A DNA stretch of 64,000 bases from Trichobilharzia regenti (Eukaryota; Platyhelminthes; Trematoda; Strigeidida; Schistosomatidae): NCBI GenBank assembly GCA_944472135.2, contig OX235265.1, positions 88,506,984-88,570,983 of the forward strand, written 5' to 3'. Below, piece after piece: positions 32,773 through 44,636 of this stretch; the stretch's first letter is position 1, and each line of letters begins with the position of its first letter. The notes beneath the pieces were generated by a model. It ran no database searches and was not told the DNA's origin. It was given only the letters and a program-made list of their open reading frames with translations. The position numbers and the translations under genes were made by a program.

Positions 32773-32940
32773 GAAGAAAAAATAGTAAAGAAGAATGAAA
32801 CGTTGAGGATCGACTGTTATCAACCTTTTTGTTTTATGCTCCCAATTTCCAAACGCTTAATTAATCTTTTCCTCTACTCATACATACTACTCTTGTTGCA
32901 CTACCTTTATTTTCGTATTATTTTGAAGTGTTACCGTTTG

Positions 32941-33103
32941 ATACGCGTGTGTTGCGCTTATTCAGCGGTGGAATGCTCGCTAACCACGCTTCACCTGCTA
33001 CGGGATTCGACTCCCAGCTGCTGATGTACTCCTTAATCTCTCTTAGCCTGACAGTAAGTCAGCCCAGTAAAGAGGCAAGGTTGTGTGTGAGGCCAGCAAC
33101 CCA
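32941..33103 (+). mobile_element. SINE-C, left part
   Basis: Head with CAGCGGTGGAATGC and GATTCGACTCCC, then taaagaggcaaggttgtgtg and cagcaaccca. Broken by RTE-2 and resumed at 34234. Confidence 0.75.
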
Positions 33104-34233
33104 CTCAGGGATTGACTTGCTACCAGGGAATAATCTTGTTGACTTAGAATATGCAGACGATATAGTCCTTCTAGGCGAGGACGCTGACAAAATATAGCAG
33201 AGTCTTCTGAACACCTTGAGCCGCAATCTACGTATGTATGGCATGCGATTCGTTCCCTCCAAATGTAAGATGATGTTACAGGACTGGACTACACTGACTC
33301 CTAGTTTAGAAATAGGAAGTGAAGTGGTAGAACACGTTGACCGCTTCACTTATTTGGGAAGTACCATCAGCCAGTGCCAACGGGTTGATCTCTGACGAAA
33401 TCTCAGCTGGATACGGATACAGAGGGCTAGTTTCGCATATGCCAGTCTACACTGTCTGTGGTGTAGACGTGATATCCGGGTGGCTTTCGACCAAAGGGCG
33501 AGTGTATACTGCTCAGCAGTTCGCTCCGTCCTCCTTTATGGCTGTGAGCGAGACCTGGCCTTTGAGACATGAAAAGATTAGCTGTCTTTGATCATAGGTG
33601 ACTGCGCTCTATCTCCCTCTCGTGTGAAGTGGTATAATACGGTGAGCAATATTGAGGTTAGGCTTCAGTCGAGTGCTAAGGTAAGGAGGAGAAATCAATC
33701 GATGAGGCTGTAAAATTACATCGATTGAGATGGTTAGGACATGTGTTACGTATGTCTAGCCTAGTCATCGCCTTCCTCGACGGGGAATGTTAGCTGACAT
33801 AGGATTGGTCAGGCTGGAAAAGAGCTAGTGGCGATCAAACCAAAACACGGCACCAGTCAATGAAATCTACAACAGTTAGTTTAAGCCAGCCAGTCACGTA
33901 GGAAGGTGTAGACTTCCTGACTGGTTGGGGTCCTCGGGACGGTAAAAACCAATGTCTGAAAAGAATTGGTGATATGGTTCAAAGTGATCGTTCTCAATGG
34001 CTGGCTGGCTGGCGCAGATGCTTCCACTCCTTGTGACTTATGATTTCCAATGAAACTGTTTTGTTCTTCGTTACTCCTATTTCTTTGTCTCATACCTCTG
34101 TTTACTGTCTCTAATATACATTTCTTCAACTTTCTTCTCTTGCTTTGTGTGCTACATGCTGGGAGTGTGGCGACTTGAAGTGCCGCACATATGTGCAAAG
34201 TTCTATGTCGAAAACAGACAGACATACAGACAG
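33104..34233 (+). pseudogene. RTE-2 LINE insertion with reverse transcriptase palm motif
   Basis: Encodes NLVDLEYADDIVLLGEDADK (RT catalytic YADD box), RNLRMYGMRFVPSKCKMML, then VDRFTYLGSTISQ. A frameshift follows, after which another frame reads SANGLISDEISAGY and, with more shifts, VRSVLLYG and GHVL-type C-terminal residues. This fits non-LTR polymerase palm, thumb and C-terminus. The RTE-like label comes from the GHxLR motif; the clade is not certain. The 3' UTR holds ggagtgtggcgacttgaag. It lies inside a SINE-C. The 33346-34230 part is nearly identical, inverted, to 44637-45519. Confidence 0.85.
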
Positions 34234-34290
34234 ACCCTGTAAAAAAGAATAATACCACTGAAACTCTACAGCTCAAACTTGACGCCCGTT
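34234..34290 (+). mobile_element. SINE-C, right part
   Basis: ccctgtaaaaaagaataata, gaaactctacagctcaaact and tgacgccc continue the SINE-C consensus exactly where 33103 stops. Confidence 0.7.
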
Positions 34291-34504
34291 TGATGCATTG
34301 ATTGCATTCACTTAATCGATGTTTGTTTTTCTTGTCAGCTGTTTATAATCTAAAAAGTCATGAACACCAAGGTTTACAACTACTGTGAAGTCTAACAAGA
34401 TATTGTTATTAACAGGAATATCAAACAGGTAGCGTAGATCATCAAGAGTAGGAAAATTATTATAGTTGAATTGGTTAGTAAGATTATCATTATTATTTAG
34501 TTGA

Positions 34505-34760
34505 ATTTTCGATTTTCCCGTCGATTGATTGGACCGAAGTGCTCGGCTTCAGGTTGACATGTCGGTTTCTTGTGCGGATGCTTCGACGATGTCTGGGCAT
34601 CCTGGATTCCACTGCTAGTCACCATACACCAATTAAATTCTAATTACATGCCCAGACATCATCGAAGCATTTGCACAAGAAGTCGACATGTCAACCTGAG
34701 ACCGAGCACTTCGGTCCAATCAATCGAGGAGAAAATCGAAAATTCTATTAAATAATTAAT
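34505..34760. mobile_element. Smalpha-like 3' bodies as a ~97-bp-arm palindrome
   Basis: 34505-34601 and 34649-34745 are near-perfect inverted repeats of the Smalpha-like 3' body (GACATGTC, tgggcatc/gatgcccaga). The loop of about 47 bp carries the stem I 3' arm CTGGATTCCACTGC of the hammerhead. So the minus copy ends near the ribozyme cleavage site and a plus copy starts there. Confidence 0.8.
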
Positions 34761-34769
34761 ATGACCTGT

Positions 34770-34955
34770 TGCACAAGAGGTGGCCCAAGTGGTTTAGTGG
34801 ATAACTCTTTGGCGTTTGAAACTATGGGAACTGGGTTCGAGCCTCGGAGTGAACATCATCACTGACTGGGGAATACAGGTACATCCAGATGACGAGTCCC
34901 AAACAGGACGAAATTCGCATCCTGGATTCGACTGCTAGTCACCATACACCAATTA
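34770..34955 (+). mobile_element. Smalpha-like SINE 5' half with hammerhead
   Basis: tRNA-like head with A-box TGGTTTAGTGG and B-box GGTTCGAGCCT, then the hammerhead at 34881-34929 and the start of the 3' body. Truncated by an RTE-1 tail at about 34963. Smalpha is a known pol III-type schistosome repeat. Confidence 0.8.
34881..34929 (+). ncRNA. Smalpha-type hammerhead, core mutated
   Basis: Stem I ACATCCAG/CTGGAT is intact, stem-loop II GTCC-CAAACA-GGAC intact, GAAA and cleavage triplet ATC present. The first core strand is ATGACGAG (C3 to A; U7 to C is tolerated) and stem III is TTCGCA, not TGCGCA. C3 pairs with G8 in the active fold, so activity is unlikely. Confidence 0.75.
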
Positions 34956-34962
34956 TATTATT

Positions 34963-35265
34963 ATTATTATTGTTATTGTTCTTTTGGGTTCTACCGAGTG
35001 GAACATAAGACTTCAACAGAGTACATCTCCATTTCACCCTGTTCTCTTCAATGCTTTTTAGCTAGCCTCACGATTTTCCAGGCGTTCTCATCACCTTCCC
35101 CTTATACGTTCTCTTCCATGTCATCCAACTTATTGTTTCCCGTTCAGGTTCCATTAGGGACCAGTGTCTGGCGCACGATGTCACTCAATATTCTCCTCAG
35201 CGCATTGTGCCCGATCCATCTTCATTTTTTTGAGGAAAATTTGTTGATCAATTTGGTTAAAAAAT
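34963..35265 (-). mobile_element. RTE-1 (SR2-like) LINE 3' end, truncated
   Basis: Plus-strand text starts with an ATT repeat, then gggttctaccgagtggaaca and cacatctccattt-like 3' UTR, then complement of the C-terminal coding block (cgatgtcactcaat, ctcctcagcgcattg). About 300 bp. Confidence 0.7.
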
Positions 35266-35514
35266 ATTAAGCAGATCTACTAGTTATAGAAAGGTTTAGG
35301 TGAAGACTTTTCATTAGAAGTTTTAGAAGCGGAACAATTTGCTCTTACTAAAAGTAGAAAACTAAACTGAAAGATTTTGCAATTGTAAAAGTAATTACAG
35401 TCTTTTTTGTCAGAGTATGACGAATCAATAAGTTAGAGATAAAAATGCCGCCTTGAAATAAAACAAACAACAGAAGTTGGCGAAAAACAATAACAATAGT
35501 GATAAACAGTAATC

Positions 35515-35705
35515 TGTATGTTGTCTTGGTGCCTTTATATGGTTCAGAGAGTTGACATGCATGTCATGTAAAGCATTTCCACCCAGTAGGCCACTACAAA
35601 CTCTCATTCATAGATGCCTCCTTCTTCGGCTCCATACTGAAGACCAGATGACCTGTCAGGAAGGATTCGCAACAAGTGACTTTGAAAACTACTGAACACT
35701 AGGCA
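35515..35705 (+). mobile_element. RTE-1 LINE internal fragment
   Basis: Encodes VLVPLYGSES then HACHVKHF and related residues of the NVKSVLLYGSETW-SLLQTFIN region, followed by SILKTR. Both ends missing. Confidence 0.5.
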
Positions 35706-35724
35706 GTAAATACTTAGTGTGTCA

Positions 35725-35955
35725 TGCGTCTAGTCCTCTGTTTGGTGCCGACTGAATTCTGTCAGTCAAGTTTACAGTTTGGCCATCATTCTAAGTGGTG
35801 GCTCACCATCACGGTTCACTACGGCTTCTTTTTATTTTATGGTTGGGGTCTATCGGAAGGAATGCTTGGATCTAAGTTTTGTGCTTGTTACCACTCGTTG
35901 ATCAGCAAGGCATATCTGAAATCTTCAAGGGACTTATGTCCTACAGTACGTCAAT
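35725..35955 (-). mobile_element. SINE-E, minus copy
   Basis: 3' body (tgccgactgaattctgtc), then a decayed hammerhead with stem I arms GCCTTG/CAAGC kept but the core rearranged (CTGATCAACGAG) and AAAA for GAAA. Confidence 0.7.
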
Positions 35956-36140
35956 CGCGAACCTGAATAGGCTCAGTGGTAACATCTTTGACCTCAGAAC
36001 TGGGTGACTTGGGTTCGAATCTCATAAGGGACATGAGTTCCTTCAAGATTGCTGACCACCAGTTAGTGGCAACAATCACGAAACCTAGATCAGCTGGCTG
36101 TCTAGGCTTCTTTCCGATTGCTGTCAACCATCTATTGACA
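35956..36140 (+). mobile_element. SINE-E, plus copy
   Basis: A-box-like AGGCTCAGTGG, B-box GGTTCGAATCT, aagggacatgagttcct, hammerhead remnant TGGCAACAATCACGAAACC, ccgattgctgtcaaccatct. Head to head with the preceding copy. Confidence 0.75.
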
Positions 36141-36144
36141 ACAC

Positions 36145-36935
36145 ACTACATTCCTGTTAATCGTACACTCCACCACAATACACATATGCATACAGTTTGA
36201 TTATATCCGCAAGTTTTAATTGTAATAAAATTGTAGAGCTGAAAGAACGAATCTAACGCCCAATGACTGTTATGTACTCGTCGCTAAATTATTATTATTA
36301 TGTACTGGTCGAGAATTTAATAGTCCTGACGCGAGAAGGCGGAAATCAGAAGACCACTAGGTTTGCGATGATACTTCTATTTTCCAAACACAAGAAGAAT
36401 GCAAAAGTGGTATCACACCAAAGTGGTAAGTGTCACACAAATTGTGAGAGCGAAATATATATGAATGTTCAGACAAGGGTGTGAACAATCATTAGACAGT
36501 CTTAACATGAATGGCTAATTATAATGAAGTATCGATCCAATTATACATAGCGAAATATAGCAGACATGTCAACAACCACCATATATGGATATATGTCACC
36601 AAGCAACGGACTGTCAACAAACACTCATATTATATATAATATAGGGGGAATATACATTGATAAAGGAGACAAGTTCATACAAGTGAAATGGTCACAGACT
36701 AAGAGAGCAAATAGAAAGAGAGACCAACATACACACACACATATATATATATATATGTGGATACATATCATGAAATATTCAGTTGTTCCCCAAACTAATG
36801 CAACTCAGTTATTAGGCCACGAACAAATCTTTCCGAGTAATGCTCCATGAAACTGGTCTGTCGTCTAAGCGAAACAAAGTAGGACTAATTTTTTTTAACA
36901 GTGAATTGATTAGTTGTGAAAGTGTCTGACTAATT
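36145..36935. other. No gene recognised
   Basis: AT-rich with short CA/TA tracts near 36729-36757. Short ORFs are low complexity. Confidence 0.5.
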
Positions 36936-36939
36936 GAAT

Positions 36940-37310
36940 GGTGACTGAGTTCCAGCATAGAACTTTGCACAGAAGTGTACCTCCCTCCTCCGCCTTCATG
37001 TGTCACACAAAGATAAACAAAAGAGAGGGAATAAAAGAGGAGATTCCACTAAACTATTATAAACGGAAGTGTACGCGAGGAAGAAAGACTAGTAACATGG
37101 CAAAACAAGTGGGTTTAGTGGGTATGTGGGTGTTTATAAAGAGTTAGTGTATCTGTGCCATTGACAGAATGATTTTCAACCGTCTCATCACCAACAGTCT
37201 TCCTCTAACCGTTGATTCTTAACGTGATGAGCTCCCCCAACCAGATAGGCAGTTTACAACCTTCATTAGGTGGGTGGTCGAAGACTTCATGGACTGACTT
37301 GACCACTCCT
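36940..37310 (-). mobile_element. RTE-2 LINE 3' end, degenerate
   Basis: Plus text has catagaactttgcacagaag, catgtgtcacacaaaga and ...catggactgactt, the complement of the RTE-2 3' UTR and distal coding end. Partner of 25030-25465 in degree of decay. Confidence 0.6.
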
Positions 37311-37314
37311 TACT

Positions 37315-38105
37315 GATATGTATATACTGAGAAGTAGTAATAATTCTGTGATTTATATTTATAAAAGGTTTTTTCTCGTAATTTTTTTTAATTTATTGTA
37401 TTTAGTCATACTTTAATTTTTAATTTAAACTCAGTATTCTTCACATGTGGTTCTCGCTCTCTCTCTCTTTACCTCGTTCTTTCTCTGCCTATGTAGTATG
37501 CGTCTATAATACTAACCCTTGTACTTTGTACTGTGTATGATGTGATGTGATGTGATGCGATGCGTTGCGATGTTTAAATGTCTACAGCTGTGTGTTCATG
37601 TTAGTGTGTGTAATTGTGTGTATTTTTTGAAGGAATGAATATTGTATTATTGATGTAATTTTGTACATCTTTCGAAATACTACCACCATCATCATCATAT
37701 ATAGACATACATAACACAACGATACATCATAAACACACACACACACACAAAAGCACATATACACACGCACCTGTCCTACATAATTGACCTGGTTTTTTGA
37801 TGGTTCACAATACGAATATATATGCATATATGTGTATATGGATTCTTTAAATCAATAAGCATTATTGATTTTACTTGCGAAATTTTAGAATAGTAATGCT
37901 GTGATCTAGTCGAATTACTTTCTCCTGGGTTTCTCTATGATTCCTATAGAATACTGTGTAAAACCATATTGTGTGGCTTGCTCTAAGGATTGATTGGTAT
38001 AGTAGTTAGTTGGTGATCTGTCCTGTTCGTGTTTTTTTATACGGCAGTCTGGTCTGGTTGGTGATGATGAGGCATACACACACACACACACCTTACGTCA
38101 TAACG
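37315..38105. other. No gene recognised; pentanucleotide-like repeat
   Basis: 37537-37572 is a TGATG-type tandem repeat, and CA/TG tracts occur near 37735-37750 and 38075-38092. No exon supported. Confidence 0.6.
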
Positions 38106-38109
38106 TATT

Positions 38110-38460
38110 GTTTCTATTCCCTTGGGTTTTTCGGGTGGAACATGAGACCTCAGAGGGTTATCTCCATTTCATTCTGTTCTCCTTAGTCCTTTTTAGCTGA
38201 TTGACCAAGATTGACCATAAGCTTTCGTCTCCAACCCACGCTCAACTCATCTTATCTCATTCGGGTTGCTAAAGGAGGCCAGGGCCTGGCCGGTGAGGTT
38301 ACTAAACGGTCTCTTCTGCATGCGGGTCTAATCGATCTTCAATTTGTTCGCCTACCAGAATTCTCTGTTGCTTGCTAATCCTTGCCGATCAGCCATCTGA
38401 TCTCCAGCATGGAGCTAGCGAAGGGGACATCTGTCGATAAAAGCCTGCGGCCTATTGAAA
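38110..38460 (-). mobile_element. RTE-1 (SR2-like) LINE 3' end
   Basis: Plus text: cccttgggtttttcgggtgg, ttatctccatttcattctgt, then the C-terminal complement up to tgccgatcagccatctga and ctccagcat. Degenerate. Confidence 0.7.
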
Positions 38461-38464
38461 CTGA

Positions 38465-39015
38465 AACATATACACTCATTTTCTTTCGATTTGGCTGATA
38501 TTGAAGTCAGCAGAAAATTGTTGAATGCTTAATCACACATACAATGCTTGAAATTTTATGTTGAACAACCATGACATTCTTCACTTCTAAGAATAAGAAT
38601 AGTGATCCAAGGGAACGAACATACCTATAATAACCGTCTAACGCACAATAAGATCTAGGTGGCGAAACTAAGTTTCCAAATACACACCATATTCTCAAAG
38701 AAATGTTGATGAAGGGCAAGCTTTTTTAAACAGGATACCTTTTTCTTTCCTTATTATGGATTCTGAACCCAACCTCTCCTCTTTCGCCCATATTAGCGTT
38801 TATGTGATTGGTCACCTAAAGGTCATTGGTGCATTCTTTCCTCTGTGAATCTATCCTTTTTTTAACTTTGCTAAATTGTCGCCGTCTCCGAAGAGGACAT
38901 TCTCATCAGTAAACTGATGAAAGCCTCATCGTAGCCGACGAAAACCGACTCGTTTTAGTCTAAACACAGAGAACCGATCCTTACGTCCTACTGCATAGCT
39001 AGTTGTCTGAAACTT
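38465..39015. other. No gene recognised
   Basis: AT-rich. The short ORF 38507-38719 has no domain that I recognise. Confidence 0.45.
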
Positions 39016-39019
39016 TCTT

Positions 39020-39890
39020 GAGAAACGTACAGTCACAAAATGCACCAAAGACGGTAAACAGACGATTGTTTGTGTTTGTAATATCTATATGTGGTTCTAT
39101 TCAATAATAATGACATCAGAAACTCAAAACCACCTCAACAGTTTCCCAAAAACAATACAAGTACTGTAGAATAAAATTAGTTCACTAAAATTCAACTGGA
39201 AGAGAAGTACTTTAGGATCATGCAGAATGTACCCAACCAACAAGGTGGTGGGATTAAAACTCTGCGCACAAGAATCACACACACCAAACAATGCTACCCG
39301 CAGACAGTTCAGACTTAGAATGACCTTGAGTCACTCAAACAAAATAACATTGTATAACACTTTATCAGCAATGTACACATAATCACAAAAAGAGACATTA
39401 AAACAAGAGATTAAACGGGGACAAAGACAAATAATGAGGATTGAAAGTCAATAGGTGGTGATATGCAAATGTGTCAGATTTAGGAGAAAAATGGATAATC
39501 ATTACAAAGTTCGTTGAAACACCGAAACAAGTATAAAGATAGTGGTCAAATTGTTGAGGGGAGATTTTCCACTACATACTCAGTTATCGGCAAGGTGTTG
39601 CTACGTAGGACTCCTAATAAGTCTGGAATTGAGGTAGAATTTCAAGCAAACAACTTTCTCAGAGATTAAAATTTATCGGCGTTAGGATTCGATATATCCA
39701 TCTTTTCAAGAAAAATGATAAAATTTACCAAATAACATGTAATAGTGACTGTGAGGTCAGTTGCATAGGTCAAACACACTAGTAGTAGATCGGGGTCAAT
39801 TAGATCATCAGAATGTAGAAATTTAGATAGACCTAGAATAGTGACAAGTGCTACTGGTAAGAGTTATCAGTAGTACATAAAGAGACGTTC
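39020..39890 (+). pseudogene. Penelope-like element: GIY-YIG remnant
   Basis: 39705-39785 encodes KIYQITCNSDCEVSCIGQTH, parallel to VIYEISCAECPTKYVGQT at 19.4 kb: the GIY-YIG core with its Cys residues, then stops. The upstream 39120-39700 stretch is assigned only by continuity and similar base composition. Heavily decayed. Confidence 0.7.
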
Positions 39891-39895
39891 ATCTG

Positions 39896-39896
<1 letters not shown>

Positions 39897-39932
<36 letters not shown>
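39897..39932. repeat. (ATT)12 repeat, 3' tail of RTE-1
   Basis: Perfect trinucleotide run directly abutting the 3' end of the minus-strand RTE-1 copy that follows, as expected for an RTE tail. Confidence 0.9.
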
Positions 39933-39933
<1 letters not shown>

Positions 39934-40388
39934 CCTTTTATTCCTAGAGGAACTTAGGACTTCAGCTGCGCATCTCCATTGCCTTCGGTTTTTTGCCAAC
40001 TTTTTCACCTCGCTCCAAGTCTGCTCACATGCTTTCATCTCCTCTTCACATGACCTCTTCCAAGTCATCCTTGCACTAACGACCAACTCGCCGCTTCCCT
40101 TTGAGGTTCCACTCGAGCAATACCTTGTCTAGTGATGTCACTTGATTGTTTCCTCAGCGTATGGCCAATCCATCTCCATTTCTTTCTGCCTATTTGTTTC
40201 ATAATCGGTTCCTGCTATGTTGGTTCGCTCATTGACAGAGATCCCTGTTTCTGATCTTTTCTGGCTGGGTATCTGATCTTGAGTATTGAGCGAAGACAAC
40301 TGTTAATGAAGGTCTGAAGTTTGTTTGAGATGTTCTTTATGACGCGCCAAGTCTCTGATCCGTATAGTAAGTAGCACTGACTTCACAT
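39933..40388 (-). mobile_element. RTE-1 (SR2-like) LINE 3' end
   Basis: Closely similar to 13745-14215: the same ttcctagaggaac, tcagctgc/cgcatctccatt and RWIGHTLRK-coding complement, breaking off at tgacttcacat. Shorter than that copy. Confidence 0.75.
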
Positions 40389-41668
40389 CTGTATAAAATC
40401 ATCAAATAGTAGGAAGATACATTTGATTTCAGAGAAGGCAAATCATACAGCATATGCAGATACATAGGAGACGTGAAAAGACCCCCCCCCCTCTAAAGGA
40501 AAACGCAACATGAATTTCAAAAGTGCACCACGACACGAAGATCTGTGCAAATATTGCGTTGGAGATAAGGTATGCATAATCTGGCTATATAGAGATACCA
40601 ATATCCTATTAAACAGTCCTTTACCAATTCCTTCGTCTTCTGCCGTCTCAGAATCATTTACTGTTCTATGTAAGTTAAATAACCTAGAAAAACACTAACA
40701 TTGCAATGCATTCATCGACAATGGTGTTAAGGTATCAAACTCAGTAGAGTAGACCTATATACTGGAAGCTTTTAGATTAGAATTTGGATCTTTAGTGAAG
40801 CATGCTGTATTGAAAAATGAATTTTGTTGTCTCAATTTCACGAAAACTAGTAGATATATATATCTCCGGAAATCATTTTCATAGTTCACGTAACCTGAAC
40901 ACAAGTTGAACAGACATTAGCTAAGTGGTCACTTGGCAGTGTATTCACAGTCAGTCTTTCAACCATTGAGCTTCAACCACTCAAGTGGTCACTAGAGTGG
41001 TGGGCATCACACATTGAGAAAAAAATATATTCTAAGCACACTAGATTTTTATCCAGGTTCTTCATTCAACTATGAGGGCGGAAAAAAAGCTCCCTACTCC
41101 CAGATTATAGCTTTTTTTTCTTCTTTCTATTAGCATAAGACAGACAGTATATGCTGCTGCTCAGGACAGACATAGTCGTCATAAAATTGTCAATAAAATA
41201 AAAAAGGGATTAAGACCATTGAGATTTTGTTGTAGTCTCTCTTGCCAATGTCTCGTATTGTAATACACCATTGTCTTTGTAATCAACTTAGCTAAGCTAA
41301 GCAAGCTAGCTGTCTGGCTAGCTAGCTAGATGATACCAAGTCTATCTAATTTTCAATGAAAAACCAGACCGGTAATCAACATTTCATCCTCCTCATAGGA
41401 ATCGATGCAATCAATCAGTCTGCCCCTACTACCTACCTAACCACCCACCTACCTATCTACCTACCTACTTACTATTTACGTCTAAATTATTAGTGAAAGA
41501 AGACAGTCATGTGTTTGTGTGTGTGTGTGTATGGATGTGATTTCTGGTTACATTATGAAGGAAAAAAAGAGGAAATTGCGTAGGTGGACAGATTGAGAGA
41601 GGGGGAAACTTCTCAGTGTGAAGCGAACTCCTCATATGATTGAAGCTGGATCATAATGTTTCACAACC

Positions 41669-41669
<1 letters not shown>
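40389..41669. other. No gene recognised; low-complexity patches
   Basis: Includes a C9 run near 40483, an ACCT-rich stretch (41435-41470), a GT tract (41514-41532) and a GCTAGC-rich patch (41290-41330). No exon supported. Confidence 0.5.

Positions 41670-41702
<33 letters not shown>
41670..41702. repeat. (TAG)11 microsatellite
   Basis: Perfect trinucleotide run. Confidence 0.95.
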
Positions 41703-42064
41703 ATCCGTTTGTCATTGTGATTCGTTCAACAGACCAAACGTATAATAAGTTTGATCCAAACTGTATGCTTTGTTCTTTCTGTATATACGCGCATATAAGT
41801 GAGCGGTGGAGTGGGGACTGGGGAGGGGGGGAAACGGGGAATTTTAGTCTGGACAGTTCTTCTTCTTCTTATTCTTTCTGGCCTAATTGGATTTCACACA
41901 TTTTGTCTGATGCTTGCCAAAAAACCAGCCTTTATTGCACTGATTATTTAGCTTTGTGTGTGTGTGTGCGTTCATCCAACAATGATTACAACAGTTGGCT
42001 GCAAGTTAACTTTCATCGATAATTTTACGTTTCATATTGGTGGAATAGTGTTGCAGAGATATTA

Positions 42065-42315
42065 GATTATTCTATTCTATTCCTATACGTTCGTTCCGAA
42101 TGGAACATAGGGCTTCAGGCTAGAGCTTTTAAGTTTCAGCAGCTGTGGTTCGGGTTTCATGGAATGGGATGGGGTGGGGTCTCTAGCCTCACGCTCAACC
42201 TTCCCTTTTTTACCAGCTTAGAGAAGTTTAAGAGTACTTTGGCGGCCGGGGATGAAACCCTGGACCACGTGAGGAGTGGTTGGTAAGTCTTCTAGCACTG
42301 AACCACTGACGTACA
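42065..42315 (-). mobile_element. SINE-C
   Basis: Plus text: cctatacgttcgttccgaat, aacatagggcttcaggctag, ctagcctcacgctcaacctt, accagcttagagaag, head complement with gatgaaaccc. Near full length. Confidence 0.75.
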
Positions 42316-42454
42316 CTTCTTAGAGGTATAAGTTTGATTGAAATATCTAAATGTTGGACAATCTGATTCCTGTTAATTATTGACAAATGCTCAGCTGTTA
42401 ACGGAGTATTTTTTTTCCTACTGTAATACTGCTTCCGCTGTATCTAAAAGTGTA

Positions 42455-42935
42455 GCCTGTTATTATTTCTCTGGATGGAACAGGACTTCAACAGCAGGAC
42501 ATCCTCATTTCACTCTGTCCTCTGAGGTCTTTTTGACTGGCTCCATGATTACCTGTAACCTTGCATTTTCTCCTCCTCCTCATATGTTCTCTTCCATGTC
42601 ATTCCCAGACGCCGAAATCGAGGTTCCACTCGAGGGTGTGTCCATTGTGTAGTGTCATTCTTCTGTCTCTTTTTTTAGAATATATTCAACCCACCTCCAT
42701 GACCTTCTGCATGATTCTTGAGCAATAGATTGTCGATTGGCTCCTTGTCAGAGTTGCTTGTTGTTTATCCTTTTCGCCTAGCCATCTGATCATCAGTATG
42801 TATCCAGCGAAGCGGACATCTGTTTATGGAAGTCTACACATTAGCTCGTTGGAAATGCTTTTAGTAACGTGCTCTCCAAGTTTTTGAGCCATGCACAAGA
42901 ATACGATGTATAATATTACCCACTGAGTTCATTGC
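42455..42935 (-). mobile_element. RTE-1 (SR2-like) LINE 3' end, degenerate
   Basis: Plus text has ggatggaacaggacttcaac, catcctcatttcactctgt, the coding complement ending near a catctgatcatcag and tgtttatggaagtct block, and cgtgctctccaagttt. No AAT tail; 3' end eroded. Confidence 0.65.
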
Positions 42936-43164
42936 CAAAATTAACTGACACATCTCTACTTATATTTATCCCTCTTTCTGCATCAAGTAATATATACAGA
43001 TTTTTTTGGTTTTTCTGTAGAAGCTATTAGGTCCCCACTTGAGTACAAATCAATTATTTAACAATAAAAGTTGTATTGACGTTTTCATCTTAACTTTGTG
43101 AACATTTATTCAAATTCAGTAGCAATATTTATGTTATCAGCGTAAGATTTAACATTTGCTTCCA

Positions 43165-43440
43165 TTCTTCAATTCCTGTTAATTCCAAGCGGAACATAGA
43201 GCGGCTTCAAACTTGGCCTTTGAAGTTCAAGTAGAGAAGTGATGTTGCTTTTCCTCACAGGGTGAAGTTGTGCTAGCCTCACTCACTCGCAACCTTCCCT
43301 CTTTTACTGGATTACTATCGGCCAGTAAAATAGGCGCAAGGCTTAAGAGTGCATTGGCTGGGAATGGAACGGAAATCCAGACCATGCGAGGCATGGTTGC
43401 TGCAAGCATTCTCTACCCTTGTACCAACAATGCACATCAT
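43165..43440 (-). mobile_element. SINE-C
   Basis: Plus text: ctgttaattccaagcggaac, ggcctttgaagttc, ctagcctcactcactcgc, ...taagagtgcattggctggg, then the decayed head to about 43440. Confidence 0.7.
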
Positions 43441-44260
43441 CTGCTCATACACGGCTAACTAATATCAGATAACACTTGGGGTTGATTACACAGCAGTTTT
43501 TAATCCCTCCTTTTCCAAACTGTTATTTCTACATTGTATTCCACAGGAGACATTCTTCGCTCCACCTTTATGTTGTTTTGTTGACTAATGGTAAATTGAT
43601 TTTCGGAAGTAAGTGGAGATATGGACTGAAGATACTCCCTAGGATGACATTGAAGTGACTTCATACACACATCAGGGAGGTCTTCGAGTGAAAGCAGGGT
43701 GGAGAGTGACAGGTGGTTGGTTGGGCGTCCGAATCTGACATGGAGAGATCATGTAATAAAAAAGAAACGAAATATTGTATGGTTAGTCGTAGAGCCAGTG
43801 TAACGTTAGGACACAAGAGGGGTTGGAAACGAAGTGTTCATTTGTATACCAGTATCATCATTACAATCGTCATTTGTAACAGATCTTCCATGTTGTGCTA
43901 CTTTCACCCTTCGTGTTGTATCTCTGTGTCTTTTTTTTCGCGTCAGTCATGTTTTACCGCAACACTGGTTCATTTCCTCTCAATGACATCAAATCTATCC
44001 CCGTTCTATTTGGTATTTTTGTACCGATGAACGCCTGTTTATATACTACTGATAAATCTTGTCAGTAGTACAAGTCGCATCAATTGATAAAAATGAATAG
44101 AGTGGTGTTGCTGAAGTCCTGTATTCCATTCGAAACGCAAGAAATGATTAGCAACAATAATAAATAATAATAATAATAATAGGCCAAGTACAAACATCGA
44201 ATTAAGAGAGGTAGCCGTAAAGCCATAATCTTGACTTTGAAGAATTTAATAAATTATCAA
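43441..44260. other. No gene recognised
   Basis: AT-rich, with (AAT)n near 44157-44180. The last part, 44095-44180, looks like an RTE-1 3' UTR end (gtcctgtattccattcgaaacg then AAT repeat), but too little remains to call. Confidence 0.45.
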
Positions 44261-44261
44261 T

Positions 44262-44455
44262 TTGTTGGTTTGCAGGGATTTGATCACGAGTTAACATCAA
44301 TTAGACAGAGACATTGGAAAACCAGCAGGGATTAGTGAACAGATGTTTCGTCCTAGTTTGGACTCTTCATCAGCATCCACCAACAAGGGTTCCAGTTACA
44401 AGGCGAGCTCATAGACGACGATTCATTCAACCACTGGGACTGGAATTAATAACCG
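44262..44455 (-). mobile_element. SINE-A1, minus copy
   Basis: Tail, hammerhead-derived CGAAACATCTG / CTGATGAAGAGTCC region (core register disturbed by three extra bases), B-box remnant, A-box complement ending ccactgggac. Flanking gaatttaataa/gaattaataa may be a decayed duplication. Confidence 0.7.
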
Positions 44456-44636
44456 ATAAATTCCAACTTCTCTTACCTGACTTAACAGTTGACAATTGAA
44501 TTAAAATTGGCTAAGTAACAATTTCACGTTGAATGAAATTATGATCAGAAATATGAGTCGTTTGAATGATATCTACGGAAGAAAAAAATTCATAACCTCA
44601 TTCTGGTGATTGATCCACCAATAAGATGCTAACCTG

